A stretch of DNA of 64,000 nucleotides from Dromaius novaehollandiae (GCF_036370855.1 NC_088113.1:19922501-19986500), one strand, 5' to 3'. Numbered from the stretch's first letter, positions 9,640 through 51,502 are shown. The notes: a model not told the origin generated them from the sequence alone. Program-made: numbers and translations.

Positions 9640-12222
9640 CACAGGACCCATACTGCTTGTTTATTGAGCTCTATACACAGAGAAAGTTTATAGGTGCCAT
9701 AATCCATTAAAAATGTGAAGACATCTACAAGCATTAAAAGGTTGCAAGATTGATGATCTCTTATCTAAAAAAGGAATCTAATAATCCTGGGCCACAGGAA
9801 GGAAAAGGGCAAAGATAAAAAGGGCAGGTGGCAAAAGGAGTTTGGTGCTGCAAGGAAGCAAATAGCCATCTGGTACAGTTCCCCTTGCCCAGGTCTTTCG
9901 ACTCATCTCAGTGCACAGCACAGCGCTGGAAGACATTCTCTCCTGTCACAGACCATGAAAAACTCCTCAGCAAGTTCTTCCCTCGCATCATCCCAATCCC
10001 TGTGCACTTCGGGGAGCCTCTGCCCAACAAATCCTTAACAGATGCCGGGTGCTGCCACCTGAGCAAGGGGCACGGAAAAGACAGATCCTGACCAGTGGGC
10101 ATTTGGCTCGAGTGAGACGCTCCAAACACTCTCCACAACGTGGGAGTTTCTCCAGGAAAAAGAACCGTGTCTCTGCAGTTCTGGCCATCCTTCCCCACCC
10201 TAAATCCACACCAGCAAAAGAGGGGCACCACTGGGCAGTCTTGCTGCAGGGCACAGGAATTTATAGTGAAGAGCTTGGGAAAACCGAGTGCAGACGGTAT
10301 ATAGAGTGCCACAGCACCTGGAATGCCATAATCACTTCCCAAACCAGTGGGACACAGCTTCTGTGTCTGAGAACTTACAGAGACGACGCTATGGAGGCAA
10401 AGTAAAAGCTATGCAGAAGCAAAATGGGCTGATGAAGGAGTGTACAGATGGAGAACAATTATTTTTCAACATTTTTTCTCCCACATGTCCACCAAGTCCT
10501 CCTTCGCAGCACAACAGACTGATGTCTCCATTCTCTTCTCTGAAACCCCCCCTCCTCCCTGCATGAGTCCACATACAGGACAACAGTGAACCAAGATACC
10601 AAACCATAAAACCTCTGCACAAGAGTCTCTCCACTCCCAACACCTCTCTCACCTTTGGAAAACTGCAAGTCCACAGAGTATCTGTGATCTACATCCTTAA
10701 TGAAAATGCAGCTTCACACATTTTCACCAGCTATGCAAGAGAGTACAAGAGTTTCAGTTATAAATCCAAAAGAAAACTGGCTTTTGCTTCAAGGCCAACC
10801 ATTTCTACTTCGGTTTTAAGACGTGGGCTTCTCAAATATGACGTTACTTTTGGCAAAAGGATGTAGAAAAAACTTGGTGCAACCACCCCTGGCAGATATA
10901 TTCCCAACATCTTTGTACAGAGTGGTAGGAGCCTGGTAAGTTCACAAGTTTCTGCTGTCAGACCCACTCTTCCCAGTAAGAGTCAAAGTGCAAGACCACA
11001 TTCAAAGAGAACTTAAGGAAACAAAAACAAACTGTATTTTATACACATTTTCCAGGTGAGTGATAAGGTTTTCTTCAACTAAATACACTATATAACACAC
11101 ATACACAGACCTGAATACTTTTGCTAGATCCTAATATATAAGACATCTTACAGCTTTTTCATTGAAAGAATGATCACAAGAAAGTCAGGCTCTTTGGGTC
11201 AAAATAATACAGATCACAAGTATAAAAAAGACTTAAGACAGCTGATAAAGGGTCCTAAACACAAAGCTCTTCCTCCAATGAATTTGCTTTTTTCCATATG
11301 CACTTGAAGAGTCATCCCAAATATCCAGACTGAAAACAGTTACAACCTTAAAAATGCAGTCTCTCAATGGCTCTAATGAAAGGTTAACTCCTTCAAAAGG
11401 GCCTTAGGGGGTTATTATATTTTGCCTTGTTACTTTAAAATACTACTGTGCTTAATGAAATCAGACACCTAAAAGAATAAGGTTATACTATATACATTAA
11501 AAAAATGCTGAGAAAAAGGTCTTTAAAAATATGCTCTTAAATTTCACAAAGTGCTTCATCTGCTCAGGTTTAAGGAAGTCTGAGTTGTGTTGCAGCTTGC
11601 CAGCAGAGGAGACAAAGTCAAATCAGACTTGTGGCCAAGAAAAGGGTCACCTCAGCCACTCTCCTCAGCTGCCTGGCCTCCTCCCCAGCAGACCTCCACA
11701 CATTTCTTCAGAGTAAATTTGGTGTATTTAAATAGCAAAGAAACAGATCTGCTGACAAAGAACCAGCATCAGATGGGCCAAGCACCAAAGAAACTGCACA
11801 AAGGGTGGCAGGATGGGCACTTCATGCTAAGGAAGAAACCAGAGGAATTGCTAAACATCAGGAAACAAACAAGCAATAATTAAGGCTCATATTTACAGAG
11901 GGGATTCAGGCATCAAAATGAAAATGCCAATCGAGCAAAACCACTCAACTCTCCTACATTTGCCCCAGCAGCAATGTTCAGAGAGAATTTAGATGCATTT
12001 GTGCTGCGCATAGCTGATGACTGCACTGTGTGAGCCAAGAGCACTACATCAGGAAGATGAGAAGGAAACAGACCTTTTTCTTTTGGAAAAAAAAAGATCT
12101 TTTGTACTGCCACCAATCTCTTGTCTTCTAAAATCTGTCCACTCTAAGGGCAAATGCACTGAAAGCAGGTAAGCAGACAGACTAGTCCTACAGAGATACT
12201 GATGCAGCCGAGTCAGCATACT
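9640..12222 (-). other. PRPF6: Putative long PRPF6 3' untranslated region
   Basis: About 2.6 kb of moderately AT-rich sequence follows the PRPF6 stop codon without another gene. It has no convincing coding exon on either strand. I infer it is 3' UTR because the first canonical AATAAA lies at its far end. A shorter UTR using a weak signal cannot be excluded. Confidence 0.4.
9660..9665 (-). terminator. Candidate polyadenylation signal for PRPF6
   Basis: AATAAA on the minus strand, about 2.6 kb beyond the PRPF6 stop codon. It is the only canonical AATAAA I noticed between the stop and the GC-rich C20orf204 promoter. An ATTAAA variant lies further on at 9,420-9,425. Confidence 0.45.
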
Positions 12223-36880
<24,658 letters not shown>

Positions 36881-36884
36881 CGGC

Positions 36885-37245
36885 ACCTGCGCGCGCGCGC
36901 CCGCCTGTGCGCGCGCCCCGGGCACGCGCGCGCGCGAGCGTGCTTGCACACCTGCGCTCGTGCACACAGTGTTGCGTGCAGCCCGTGCACCGACATGCGT
37001 GGCACGCGTGCAGATGTGCACGCACCTGTGTGTGCACGGACACGTGCGTGCACACCTGCACGTCTGCATACACACACGCACCTGTGCATGCGCCCCATGC
37101 ACGTGTGCACACACCTCCATGCACGTGTGCACACACCTGCATGCATGCACTCTGCATGCGCAGAACACGAGCGTGTGTGCACACACAGGCACGCACACCA
37201 TGTACGTGCACGCACACATGCGTGCACACTGCACACGCCACCCAA
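36885..37245. repeat. Alternating purine-pyrimidine (TGCACAC/GTGCACG) repeat
   Basis: About 360 bases are made almost wholly of CA/TG, GC and TGCA steps, with repeated variants of GTGCACACACCTGCATGCAC. There is no fixed long unit. The composition favours left-handed Z-DNA and small cruciforms. It lies just upstream of the PRPF6 promoter. Confidence 0.8.
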
Positions 37246-39580
37246 CGCCCGCGCGCTTCCCCTCCTTTGCCTCCGATAGATGAGAGCATGCTAACGGCGG
37301 CACGGCGAGCCGAGCAAACGGCGCGCGCTCGCGTTCAATAGCTCCAATTTTGGCTTTTTTGCTGATTAATTGCAACCTCGCTTCTTCCGCCTTCGCATCC
37401 GCAATTCAGCGGCCGAACAGATGGCGCCGGCTTAGTTTAAAGCTGCAGGTCGGCGGCTTTGGGGGGGCTCTGCCGGCGCCTCCTGCCTCACCCCGAGCAA
37501 TGCAAATAAATCCGACTCCGGGAGCGGCTACGCGGAGCAGGCGAGCTCCCGCGTCCGGCCCGCAGGAACGGCCGAGCTCCGGCCGCCGGCACGAGAGGCC
37601 CCGTCACCTCCCGCGACGCTGGCGCAGGAGCACAGGGCGCTGCTCCTCGGGCGAGGGGAGGTTTGCGAGGCAAATCCGGCCATCCGGCAGCGTCGCTATC
37701 CCGCTCCTCCGGGAAGGCCGCCGGACTCGCCGGCTCCTTTAGCATCCCGGCACTCGGGGGCAGCGCGGGAGCTGTCGGCACGGAGCAGCATCCTTGCCGT
37801 GCCGGTGGGCCGGCTTTTCCCGGGTGTGGGAACCGCAGCGGGCCAACTTTTCCCGGATGCGGGAACCACGCGGGCCAGCTTTTCCCGGGCGCAGGAACCA
37901 CACGATAGCGATGCGTTTTCCCGGGCCGCAAACCCGCTGCAGTTACAAGCTGGGGCTAAAGGTGAGCTTTCGTCCTCCTCCAGCCTTGCGGATAAATCCC
38001 GCCTCTTCCCAGCGTGCCGGCAGCTCAGGCAACGCGTTCACGGCCGAGGCTTTTTCCTAAGCCAAGAGGCTGGTTTGGCAGGGAGTAAATTCTTCATTGA
38101 ACTTTGCACTTTTTCTGCTCATAAAATATCCATGAGCACAGTGCGGCTTCTTAGAATCGCTTTTTTTTTTCTTACTGGAAAGAATTAAGATATTACTTCG
38201 ACTTCTCCATTATTACTCTAAATTGATTGCAAAGCCGGGCAACGGGAATCGCACTGCTTCGCTGCGCCCTGCTCGACAGCGGCATTGCGGGTGGCCGCCG
38301 GCTGGGTTCAGCTGCAAATTTATAATTCAGTTTCGGGAAATAATATTAAAAAAATCTGCACCAAGGGAAAGGCGACGACCGGGGCTACGCTCGCAAATAA
38401 TTACAAGCCGCGTTGAAAACAACTGGGAGAAGAAAAAATCCAATTAGGAATAGATCTCTGTAAACCACCAAATGAAAGAGCTTCCGTATTCCCAAGTCCT
38501 TTCCCGTGTTTCGCTCGCGAGCGCCGGCCTCGAGCCTGCCGGGACGCGGGGAGCCATCCAGGTCCGCGTCCACGGGCGCCGGCGGGTCGGCAGCAGACGG
38601 GGACTGCCGGCTGGACCCGCTCCCGCTCCCCGGCGCTTCCTTTTCCTGCCGACGGGAGGTTTCCCCGGACGAGCGAAGCAGCGGGGAAATTAGCTGCTTT
38701 TCTCCTTAGACAAATAGCTTCCGGCCGCGATCTTTTCATCTGCTTCTCCTCCTCCTCCCGGGCCGGCATGAGGGCTGCGGCGGGAGGAATCGCTGCTGTT
38801 TAATTGCTTCCTTTACGCTCTGCGGGACGGAGGAGCTGAATCAGCCGCTCGGCACCTCGGGGGCGGCCGGTGCTGGCGGAGAGGGGGGAAAAGGCAGAGT
38901 CGGGAGCAGGAGCACCCGACCGGGCGCCGGGGCCCTTCCCGGGCGGCAGAGCTTGCCCTCCGCCCCACGCACGCTGACCCTTTCCCGGAGAGGCGTGATT
39001 CCTACTGGAAAACCCAGGGAGAGCGGAGACCGGGAACGGCGCAGCGCTCGCCCCTAATCACAGCTTGGCGTGATCTGCACGTTACACGAGCCTTTTCCTG
39101 CCAGAGCCCCGCTTGAACAGATTTCTCTCAGATTTCTGCCACGGCTCGAAAGCTCTGTGTTAGACAGAGCCCGAAGAACCGGGAATTTAAGAGTGATGGA
39201 AAATAGGTTCTTTATTCCCAGGCATTGGAGGGCTGCAGCGAGCAGCGCTGCCCCGACTTCTCCCCTGCAGCAGCGACAGCAGAACGGCAACTCCAGGGGC
39301 CGCGCGGTGTTTCGGGGACCCTCGCCCGGCCCCGCCGGCGGGACGGTGCCCCGGCCGGTCACGCACCCCGTTCGCCGCCTGACGATTTCCGCAGGGACCG
39401 CTGCCGGGATCCGCGTTCGGGCAGCCCGGGCCGGTGCTTCGCCCGGAGGTGGGCCCGGGTCCTCGGCGCGGCGCTGGTGTCGGTCCCAAGCAGCTCCCAG
39501 CGCCCGGAGCCCAGCGGGTTTTGGCGGCTTGGGGATCTCTGGCCGGGACAAAGTTGGCATCACATTTATTAACCACAAGG
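37246..39580. other. PRPF6-SAMD10 intergenic region, possible regulatory islands
   Basis: There is no coding exon. The segment holds a homeodomain-like TGATTAATTGCAA motif near 37,360, a CAGATGGCGCC motif near 37,419, three tandem ~32-bp units (about 37,811-37,905), and an AT-rich island (about 38,080-38,460) within otherwise GC-rich DNA. Confidence 0.5.
37811..37905. repeat. Three tandem copies of a ~32-bp unit
   Basis: Each copy starts TTTTCCCGG and carries GGGAACCAC/GGGAACCGC and GCGGGCCA. Spacing is 32-33 bases, and copies differ at a few positions. Confidence 0.8.
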
Positions 39581-40520
39581 CCCTTGTCCTGCACTGGGAA
39601 CCCTCATCCCGTGCTGGGGACCCTCGTCCTGCCCTGGGGACCCTCGTCCTGCGCCGGGGACCCTCGTCCTGCGCCAGGGACCCTCGTCCTGCCCTGGGGA
39701 CCCTTGTCTTGCACCAGAGACCCTTGTCCTGCGCCGGGCACCCTTGTCCTGCCCTGGGGACCCTTGTCCTGCCCTGGGGACCCTCATCCTGCGCTGGGGA
39801 CCCTTGTCCTGCACCAGAGACCCTTGTCCTGCACCAGAGACCCTTGTCCTGCGCTGGGGACCCTTGTCCTGCACCGGGGACCCTTGTCCTGCACCAGAGA
39901 CCCTTGTCCTGCGCTGGGGACCCTTGTCCTGCCCTGGGGACCCTCATCCTGCGCTGGGGACCCCTGTCCTGCACTGGGGACCCCTGTCCTGCCCTGGGAA
40001 CCCTTGTCCTGCGCTGGGGACCCCTGTCCTGCACCGGGGACCCTCATCCTGCGCTGGGGACCCCTGTCCTGCCCTGGGGACCCTTGTCCTGCGCTGGGGA
40101 CCCTCGTCCTGCCCTGGGGACCCTTGTCCTGCGCTGGGGACCCTCGTCCTGCACTGGGGACCCCTGTCCTGCCCTGGGGACCCTTGTCCTGCCCTGGGGA
40201 CCCTTGTCCTGCGCTGGGGACCCCTGTCCTGCCCTGGGGACCCCTGTCCTGCCCTGGGGACCCTTGTCCTGCCCTGGGGACCCTTGTCCTGTGCTGGAGA
40301 CCCCTGTCCTGCCCTGGGGACCCTCGTCCTGTGCTGGGGACCCCTGTCCTGCCCTGGGGACCCCTGTCCTGCCCTGGGGACCCTTGTCCTGCCCTGGGGA
40401 CCCTTGTCCTGTGCTGGAGACCCTCGTCCTGCCCTGGGGACCCCTGTCCTGCCCTGGGGACCCTTGTCCTGTGCTGGGGACCCTCGTCCTGCCCTGGGGA
40501 CCCTGGTCCCGCTCAGTCCC
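39581..40520. repeat. Minisatellite: 47 copies of a 20-bp unit
   Basis: The consensus is CCCTTGTCCTGCCCTGGGGA. The units keep exact 20-base register for about 940 bases with no net insertion or deletion. Variation is mainly at unit base 5 (T/C), at bases 12-15 (CCCT, CGCT, CACC, TGCT) and in occasional AGAGA endings. Because 20 is not divisible by 3 and no unit makes a stop, all three plus-strand frames are open, giving false long reading frames with a 20-residue period. It ends about 370 bases upstream of the SAMD10 ATG. Confidence 0.97.
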
Positions 40521-40639
40521 GGTTCACCGCCCGCCGGCACCGCAGCTGACGGGATCCGCACCCCGGTCGCCCCTCCGCCGGGAGCCGCAGCAAGGAGGGA
40601 AACGCCGCGACTTCCCCAAATTCGGGGAACGGGGAGGGG

Positions 40640-40886
40640 GGGGGGCCCCGCTCGCCGCTCCGGCTGCGCTGCCGCGGCGGCCGCGCACCTGCGCCCGGCT
40701 CGGCCCCCCCCGGCGGCGGCGCGGGGCGGAGCGGGGCGGCGCGGCCGGGCCGGGCCGGGCGGAGCGGAGCGGAGCGGAGCGCCCGGGGGTGGCGGGCGGC
40801 GGGCGGCGGCGCCGCCCCCGGCGCGGGCAGCGGGGCGGGGCGGCCGGGAGCGGCCGGGCCGGCGGCGCGGCCCCGCGGCGCCCGCG
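40640..40886 (+). promoter_or_regulatory. SAMD10 CpG-island promoter and 5' UTR
   Basis: Extremely CpG-rich DNA precedes the SAMD10 ATG, with GC-box-like GGGGCGG elements and a GGAGC run (about 40,759-40,780). There is no TATA box. It is squeezed between the 20-bp minisatellite upstream and another minisatellite in intron 1. Confidence 0.6.
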
Positions 40887-46245
<5,359 letters not shown>

Positions 46246-46976
46246 CCGATCCCGCCGTCCGGCAGACCGTACCGACACTGTGAACCGAGCAGCTCCGGGA
46301 TGGACTGCGCGCCGCCGCGGCGAAACCCGAACCGCATGCTGGGATAGGAAGAGACAGCTTCCCACCCGCCCCGGGGCCTTTCTCTCTTCTCCTCTCCCTC
46401 TTTTTTATTAATGTAATCCTGCGCAGAGATGGGACGCTTTCAGCAGCCGTGGCTCCCAGCCGGAGGAAAACCAGGAAAACAGCTGCTGGGACAGGGGGGC
46501 TTTTGCCCATCTGAGCTCGGTCGCTCACGGGGAAGGAACCGGGCAGAAGAAGGTGGTGACAGGCAGCACCTGGCGCTGAGAAGGAATCGGGCACGGTTAT
46601 TCCTGGGACAAGCCGGAGCCGTGCGCGGGAAGGTGAAATCCTACGTGCACGTGTGACGTCCCCGAGCCCGGAGGCTCCCGCGCCGGCGGGACAGCTCTGC
46701 TCCGCCTGCGAGCAGAAAAGATTAACAGCAGGGCCGAGTCGCCGGAGCCGGGATCGCTCCGTGGATTAAAGCAGGAGCTGAGTCGTCAGAGCTGCAAAGT
46801 GCCGGGCGAACGTGCCGGCTCGGTGCCTGCAGCCGGGAAGCTCCGGCCACGGCAGCTCCCGAAGCACCCGGAGCCTCTGCTGGGTCTCGGCTCGCCGGGC
46901 AGCGGTGGCCTGGCCCCGGGCGGGGGGGCGGCGTGCCGCGGGCTGCCTGCCCCAGCAGCCCCTCGCCTCCGCCGCT

Positions 46977-46982
46977 AATAAA
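46977..46982 (+). terminator. Candidate polyadenylation signal for SAMD10
   Basis: AATAAA about 730 bases after the SAMD10 stop, followed by a T-rich stretch (GTTATTTTCATTTTCGC) that could be the downstream element. An earlier ATTAAA at about 46,765-46,770 is an alternative. Confidence 0.6.
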
Positions 46983-48724
46983 GCGAGAGACTGTTATTTT
47001 CATTTTCGCTCCTCCTGGCTCTTCCCGCAGTTCGGAGCGGCATCCTGGTGCCCTTCCCTGCCCCGTGCCCAGGGGCTGAGCGGGGAAAAGGGAAGCAAAG
47101 TGGAAGACCAGGCTCCGGGGAGCAGCGGTGCCCGGGACGGGAGAGGGGGCGGCCGGGGCCAAGGAGGGGGGCAGGGGCTGGGGGCGAGGGGGACGGGGAT
47201 GCCCATCCTGCAGGAATGGGAAGACTATTCCTGCCTTCGGGATCACCCTGATCCCATTGGGCCAGAAACAGCCCGGTGCCATCCCAAGCTCCCACCGCGA
47301 TATTCCCGAGAGGGTGGGATGGAGGAGGAGCGGGGAGGAGCTGTTTGCCCAGCGCTAGCACCAGACACGACTGCACTCAGGGCTTTCTCGGCTCCCTGCT
47401 AAAATTCCCGGGTCCTTGGAGCGCTGCTTGGGCAGCCCCGCGGGGCAATTTTCCGGGGTGCCAGCGCGGGAAGGGTCTTATCCAGCAGCCGCCCAGCTTG
47501 GGTTGGGATAACGGTTTCCCCAGAGGGTATTGAGATCCGAGCAGAGCGATTCTCCCCCTCGCGCCGGGGTGATTCCCGTGCTGCCGGGAGGCGTTTGCAC
47601 CCCTCGCCTTTCCCGACGGAGCGAGGGGCGATGCTGCTCCGAAGGCAAGGCTCCCCTGGAGCCCAAATCCCAATTTTCCGGGGGTCGCCCGGCTCATTGC
47701 GGGAACGGCACCACCCGACTCTGGACGCTCGGCCGGAGGGGAGCGCGGCAAAGCCCGTGCGGCTCCGGCATCGTTAGAGGGAGACGCTGAGCTTCGAGCC
47801 GGGAGGAGCTGCCCAGGCTCCGGTGTCCGCCAGGAAACCCCGGAGGAGAACCCACGCCGTCCGGCCGGGCACGTGCCGGCTTCACCTTCATCCCGGCGAG
47901 GAGGAGGATGGCGAGCGCAGCATCGCTCCCGGCTCCGGCCGGCCGCTCTCCGGACGAGTGTCTGGCGCCATCTAACGCCGCCGGCTCCGCTGAGCCGCAT
48001 CGGCGGCATTCCCATAAATCCCATAAATTCCTATAATTCCCATAACTCCCGCGCCGGGAGCCGGGCGGCCCAGGACGGAGGCGGGCGCCTGCCGCGGCGG
48101 CGCGTCCCCCGCTGCTCTGCCGGGGCTAATCAATCTCGCTTCGTCGCTAACGAACTCGAGAGCAGTGGTGGGACGGATCAGGTGCCACTCAGGGCGAGAT
48201 GGATAATATAATTAAGATTTCCTCCAAGAGCCCGTCTCTCTCACCTCGTTAATTAAGCCGGTGCGGGGCACTCCACGCGGCATGCGGAATGAGCGGCTGC
48301 TGGCGGGCTGCTGCCGGCGGCTGAGGGCGCTTCGGCCCATGTGCACGGCGCTGCACGCTGCCGGGGCTGCCCGGGGACGGGCCGTTTCTCGTGGGCGGCC
48401 GTGGGCTGCCCCACGTCGACGTGGGCATCGAGGGAGCCTCGCTCCTCCTTGCCGCCTGGTCCAGGCTCAGCTTTGGTCCTTGCACCCCGGACGGTGCCGT
48501 ACGGCGGTGAACTAATGGGCTCTTAATGAGGGTGACAGCTCCTTTAATTGGGATGTATCGGAGCGGGGATAATTGCTTCATTTCTTTCTTTTCTTCCCCC
48601 CCCCCCAATATAATTTCCATCACTTTTAGGTTCTCATTACAGCTCCTAATTGAGCACAGGCAGAGATGCCCCCTCGGAGCCAGGGAGGCTCCGCAGCGGC
48701 TCTGGGGCGGGAGATGAGCAAGAG

Positions 48725-48835
48725 GGGTGCGGGCGCCCCGGGACGCCCTCGCAGGGGTGCACACACGCCGGGATGCCCTCGGAGGGGTGCGGGCGTGCCG
48801 GGAGAGGGGTGCACGCGTGCAGGTGTCCCGGGCAA
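48725..48835. repeat. Short tandem array, ~30-bp unit
   Basis: About four units start AGGGGTGC and continue with GGGCG or ACACG and CCGGGA. Spacing is 22-30 bases. Confidence 0.7.
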
Positions 48836-49494
48836 GGAGCGGGGGGAGCGGGGAGCCCCAGCAGCCGGCCCTGGCACCGTGCCTCGGACAGGCCCGGCCA
48901 GGCACCGGCACCGCTCCAGCCCTTCGGGGCTGTTCCCACACCTGGATTCCCAGATAACTTCCCTCCAAAACCAGGAACGTGTTGCAATAGCTGCAGCGCT
49001 TCAGTTTGGCTTTCCTGAAGGCAAAGCTGGGTGTTTGCTGTTAGCTGGGTGTTTGCTGTTGAAGCTGCGTCTCCAGGCTGCGTGTTATTTTCTGCAAGGG
49101 CAATCGGGGGGGCTTTCAGCAAAATCCTTCAACCCCCCCAGCTGAAATGCGCCACTTTTTTTTCCCCAGCAGACGACGCATTTCCTTAAAACCGATGGAG
49201 ATTTGGGGGGTTTTGTGCTCGTTTTGGTGTAGTCAGCGACCTCGTGGCTGCGGTGCCCCGGTCCAGCCCTTCGCCCCCGCGCTCCCCTTCCCGCCGGCGC
49301 GGCCCGACCCCCCCGAGACCGATACCCCCGGGCAGGGCAGGCGGCAGCGCGGCCTCGGCGGCGCTGGGAGCCTCCTCTCCCTCCCGGCAGCAGCGTTAAG
49401 CCTCCTCCTCTGCGCTTCAGCCATTTTGCCTTCCTGCTATGCTATATCTAAAATTGAATCTGTTAGGATTTTCTCTCTCGTGCGCGCGCTCGCT

Positions 49495-49496
<2 letters not shown>

Positions 49497-49525
<29 letters not shown>
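49497..49525. repeat. Homopolymer tract of 29 T
   Basis: An uninterrupted T run lies between CGCTTC and GCTTATG. It has no upstream SINE or LINE body that I can recognise, so it is listed as simple sequence rather than a retroposon tail. Confidence 0.85.
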
Positions 49526-49528
<3 letters not shown>

Positions 49529-49692
49529 TATGTTTGCTGAGTGCGCGCGAGGGGAGGGGAAGGAAATCAGCATAATTCCTAGCTCGCGATGGCTGCGCTT
49601 GCCGAGCGCGGGCCCACGCGGCGCGGCGGAGCCAGCGCGCCTCCGAAGGCAGCGGGGGTGGCCCGGATGCTGCTCTGCAAACCATTAGCGCC

Positions 49693-49694
49693 TT

Positions 49695-49729
<35 letters not shown>

Positions 49730-49731
49730 TT
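49693..49731. repeat. TTTA tetranucleotide microsatellite
   Basis: About nine perfect TTTA units in otherwise GC-rich sequence. Confidence 0.9.
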
Positions 49732-50468
49732 CCCCTCTCTTTGTTCGGTGCTGCCTCAGCCCAAGCCGCGCGTTGCACCCCTCCGCGTTTGCAGGTCTCC
49801 CGCTGCGGCGAGCGGCATCGCCCGGGAGCGGCCGCGCTCCACCCGGAGCTGCTCCGCGCCCGCCTGCATCCCGGGAGCATCCGCATCCGCGGACGGGTGC
49901 TCTGCGCTGTTGCACTGCTTGGCTTTAATATGTTGGGTTTTGCTCGGTTTCGGTGGTTTTAAACTCCCGGCCCGGTGCCTTTGCACCGAGCGCTGCCTCT
50001 GCCCCGTGCGCGGCTGCGGCAGCAGTGCGGCCAAGGCCCGGGGTCCCCGGGGAGATCTGCTCTTCGTCGCTGTTGACCTCGCCGGGACGGCGGCACCTCG
50101 CAGTGGTGGCTGCACCAGCCGGCAGCGAGGGCTGGGGAGAGGCAGGAGCCGCAGCCGGGCGACCCCAATGCCCTTCCCGGCATTTTGCAAGAGCGCTTCT
50201 CTGCATCGGTCTGAAATTCGCTGCTCGGCCCCTTCTCCCTCCCTCGGCACCCGGGGTCGCCTGCGCATTGCGTTATCTGAGAGCTTGGGGACCGCGGCCG
50301 GCCGCTTTCCAACCCCCCCGGGCAGTGGGGCTCCCGCAGCCGCTGGCCCATGCCCCGGCCTCACCCTGCACCGCGGGCGTCCCATGCACGCGCCCGCCCT
50401 GCCCGCGGCATACCACGCTCGCTTTGAACCGCCTCGGCCTCCCGGGCTGCTGCACGGAGGCTCGGCGT

Positions 50469-50681
50469 GTGCACGCGTGTGCTTTGCGTGTGGCTGCGTG
50501 TGAGGTTGCATGTGCACGCGTGTGCTTTGCATGTGGCTGCGTGTGGGGCTGCATGTGCACGCGTGTGCTTTGCGTGCAGCTGTGCATGGGGCTGCATGTG
50601 CATGCGTGTGCTTTGCATGTGGCTGCGCGTGAGGTTGCATGTGCACGCGTGTGCTTTGCGTGCAGCTGCGCAGGGCTGCAC
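50469..50681. repeat. Minisatellite: five copies of a 43-bp unit
   Basis: Copies begin at 50,469, 50,512, 50,555, 50,598 and 50,641 with GTGCACGCGTGTGCTTTGC (one copy has GTGCATGCG). The second half alternates between GTGTGGCTGCGTGTG-like and GTGCAGCTGTGCATG-like forms. The last copy is truncated. Confidence 0.9.
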
Positions 50682-51502
50682 GTACACACACTTCTCCATG
50701 GGCTTTGGCGGCTGCCTGCGCGGCGGCGGCGGTGGGGCGAGAGGCTGCGGGTGCAGCCGGTGGCCGGGAAGCGCAGCCCGGCGCTGCCTCGCTCCGTACG
50801 GAGGAGGTGGGCTGTGCCTGCCCTCCGCCCCTGCTCACCCTCTGCTCCGCTGCCGATAACACCCAGCAATTACACAAAGCTTCGCACGCTCGCCGCAGCC
50901 CGTAATTAAGCTCTTTCCCGAACGGAGACAAAGAGGGAAACCAGGGGGAAACTCCCAGCTGGAATTTTTTCCCCTTCGATTATGCAACACCCTCAGCCCC
51001 GGGACGGGCGGGATGGGGCCATTGAAGCCACCGTCCCTCCTTCCCCGGCTCTTCTCCGGCCTCCGGCCCGGCAGTGGGGCTGCTCAGCCCCACGGACTCG
51101 GGAACTCGGCCGGGAAGGATGCTGAGCACCGCGCCGTGCCCCGGCCTCCCGCGCCGCGGGGAGCTGCCCGCGCTTTTCACCCCGTCGCGGAGGCGTCCCG
51201 GTGCACCGGCTCAGCTCCCGCGCTGCAAAACCCGGGCGTGCTGCCCATGCCCCCCGCGGCCCCGTGTGCGTGGTGGCCGTGGTGGCCCGCTGCCGGCTGG
51301 CACTGGCCTCCTGCAGCCGGGGAGCGAGGGGCCCCCGGAACGGCCCCACTCGCGGCCCTGTCGCTGCCACGCTGTCCCTGGGCTCAGCGGGCGAGAGCTG
51401 GGCTGGATCCGGGGGCGACGGCACGGAATGCTGCCCGCCCGGGATCCCGGGGACTCGGGGCTCTCTGGGGCCTTGCGGCTCCGACGCTGCCCCGCGGCCC
51501 CG

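Noticed and set aside
9215-11900. Several 60-160-residue open frames in the PRPF6 downstream region as separate genes
   Set aside because: They occur on both strands, lack splice signals and similarity to known families, and fit better as PRPF6 3' UTR.
49497-49525. T29 tract as the tail of a SINE or LINE
   Set aside because: No retroposon body or target-site duplication is visible on either side.
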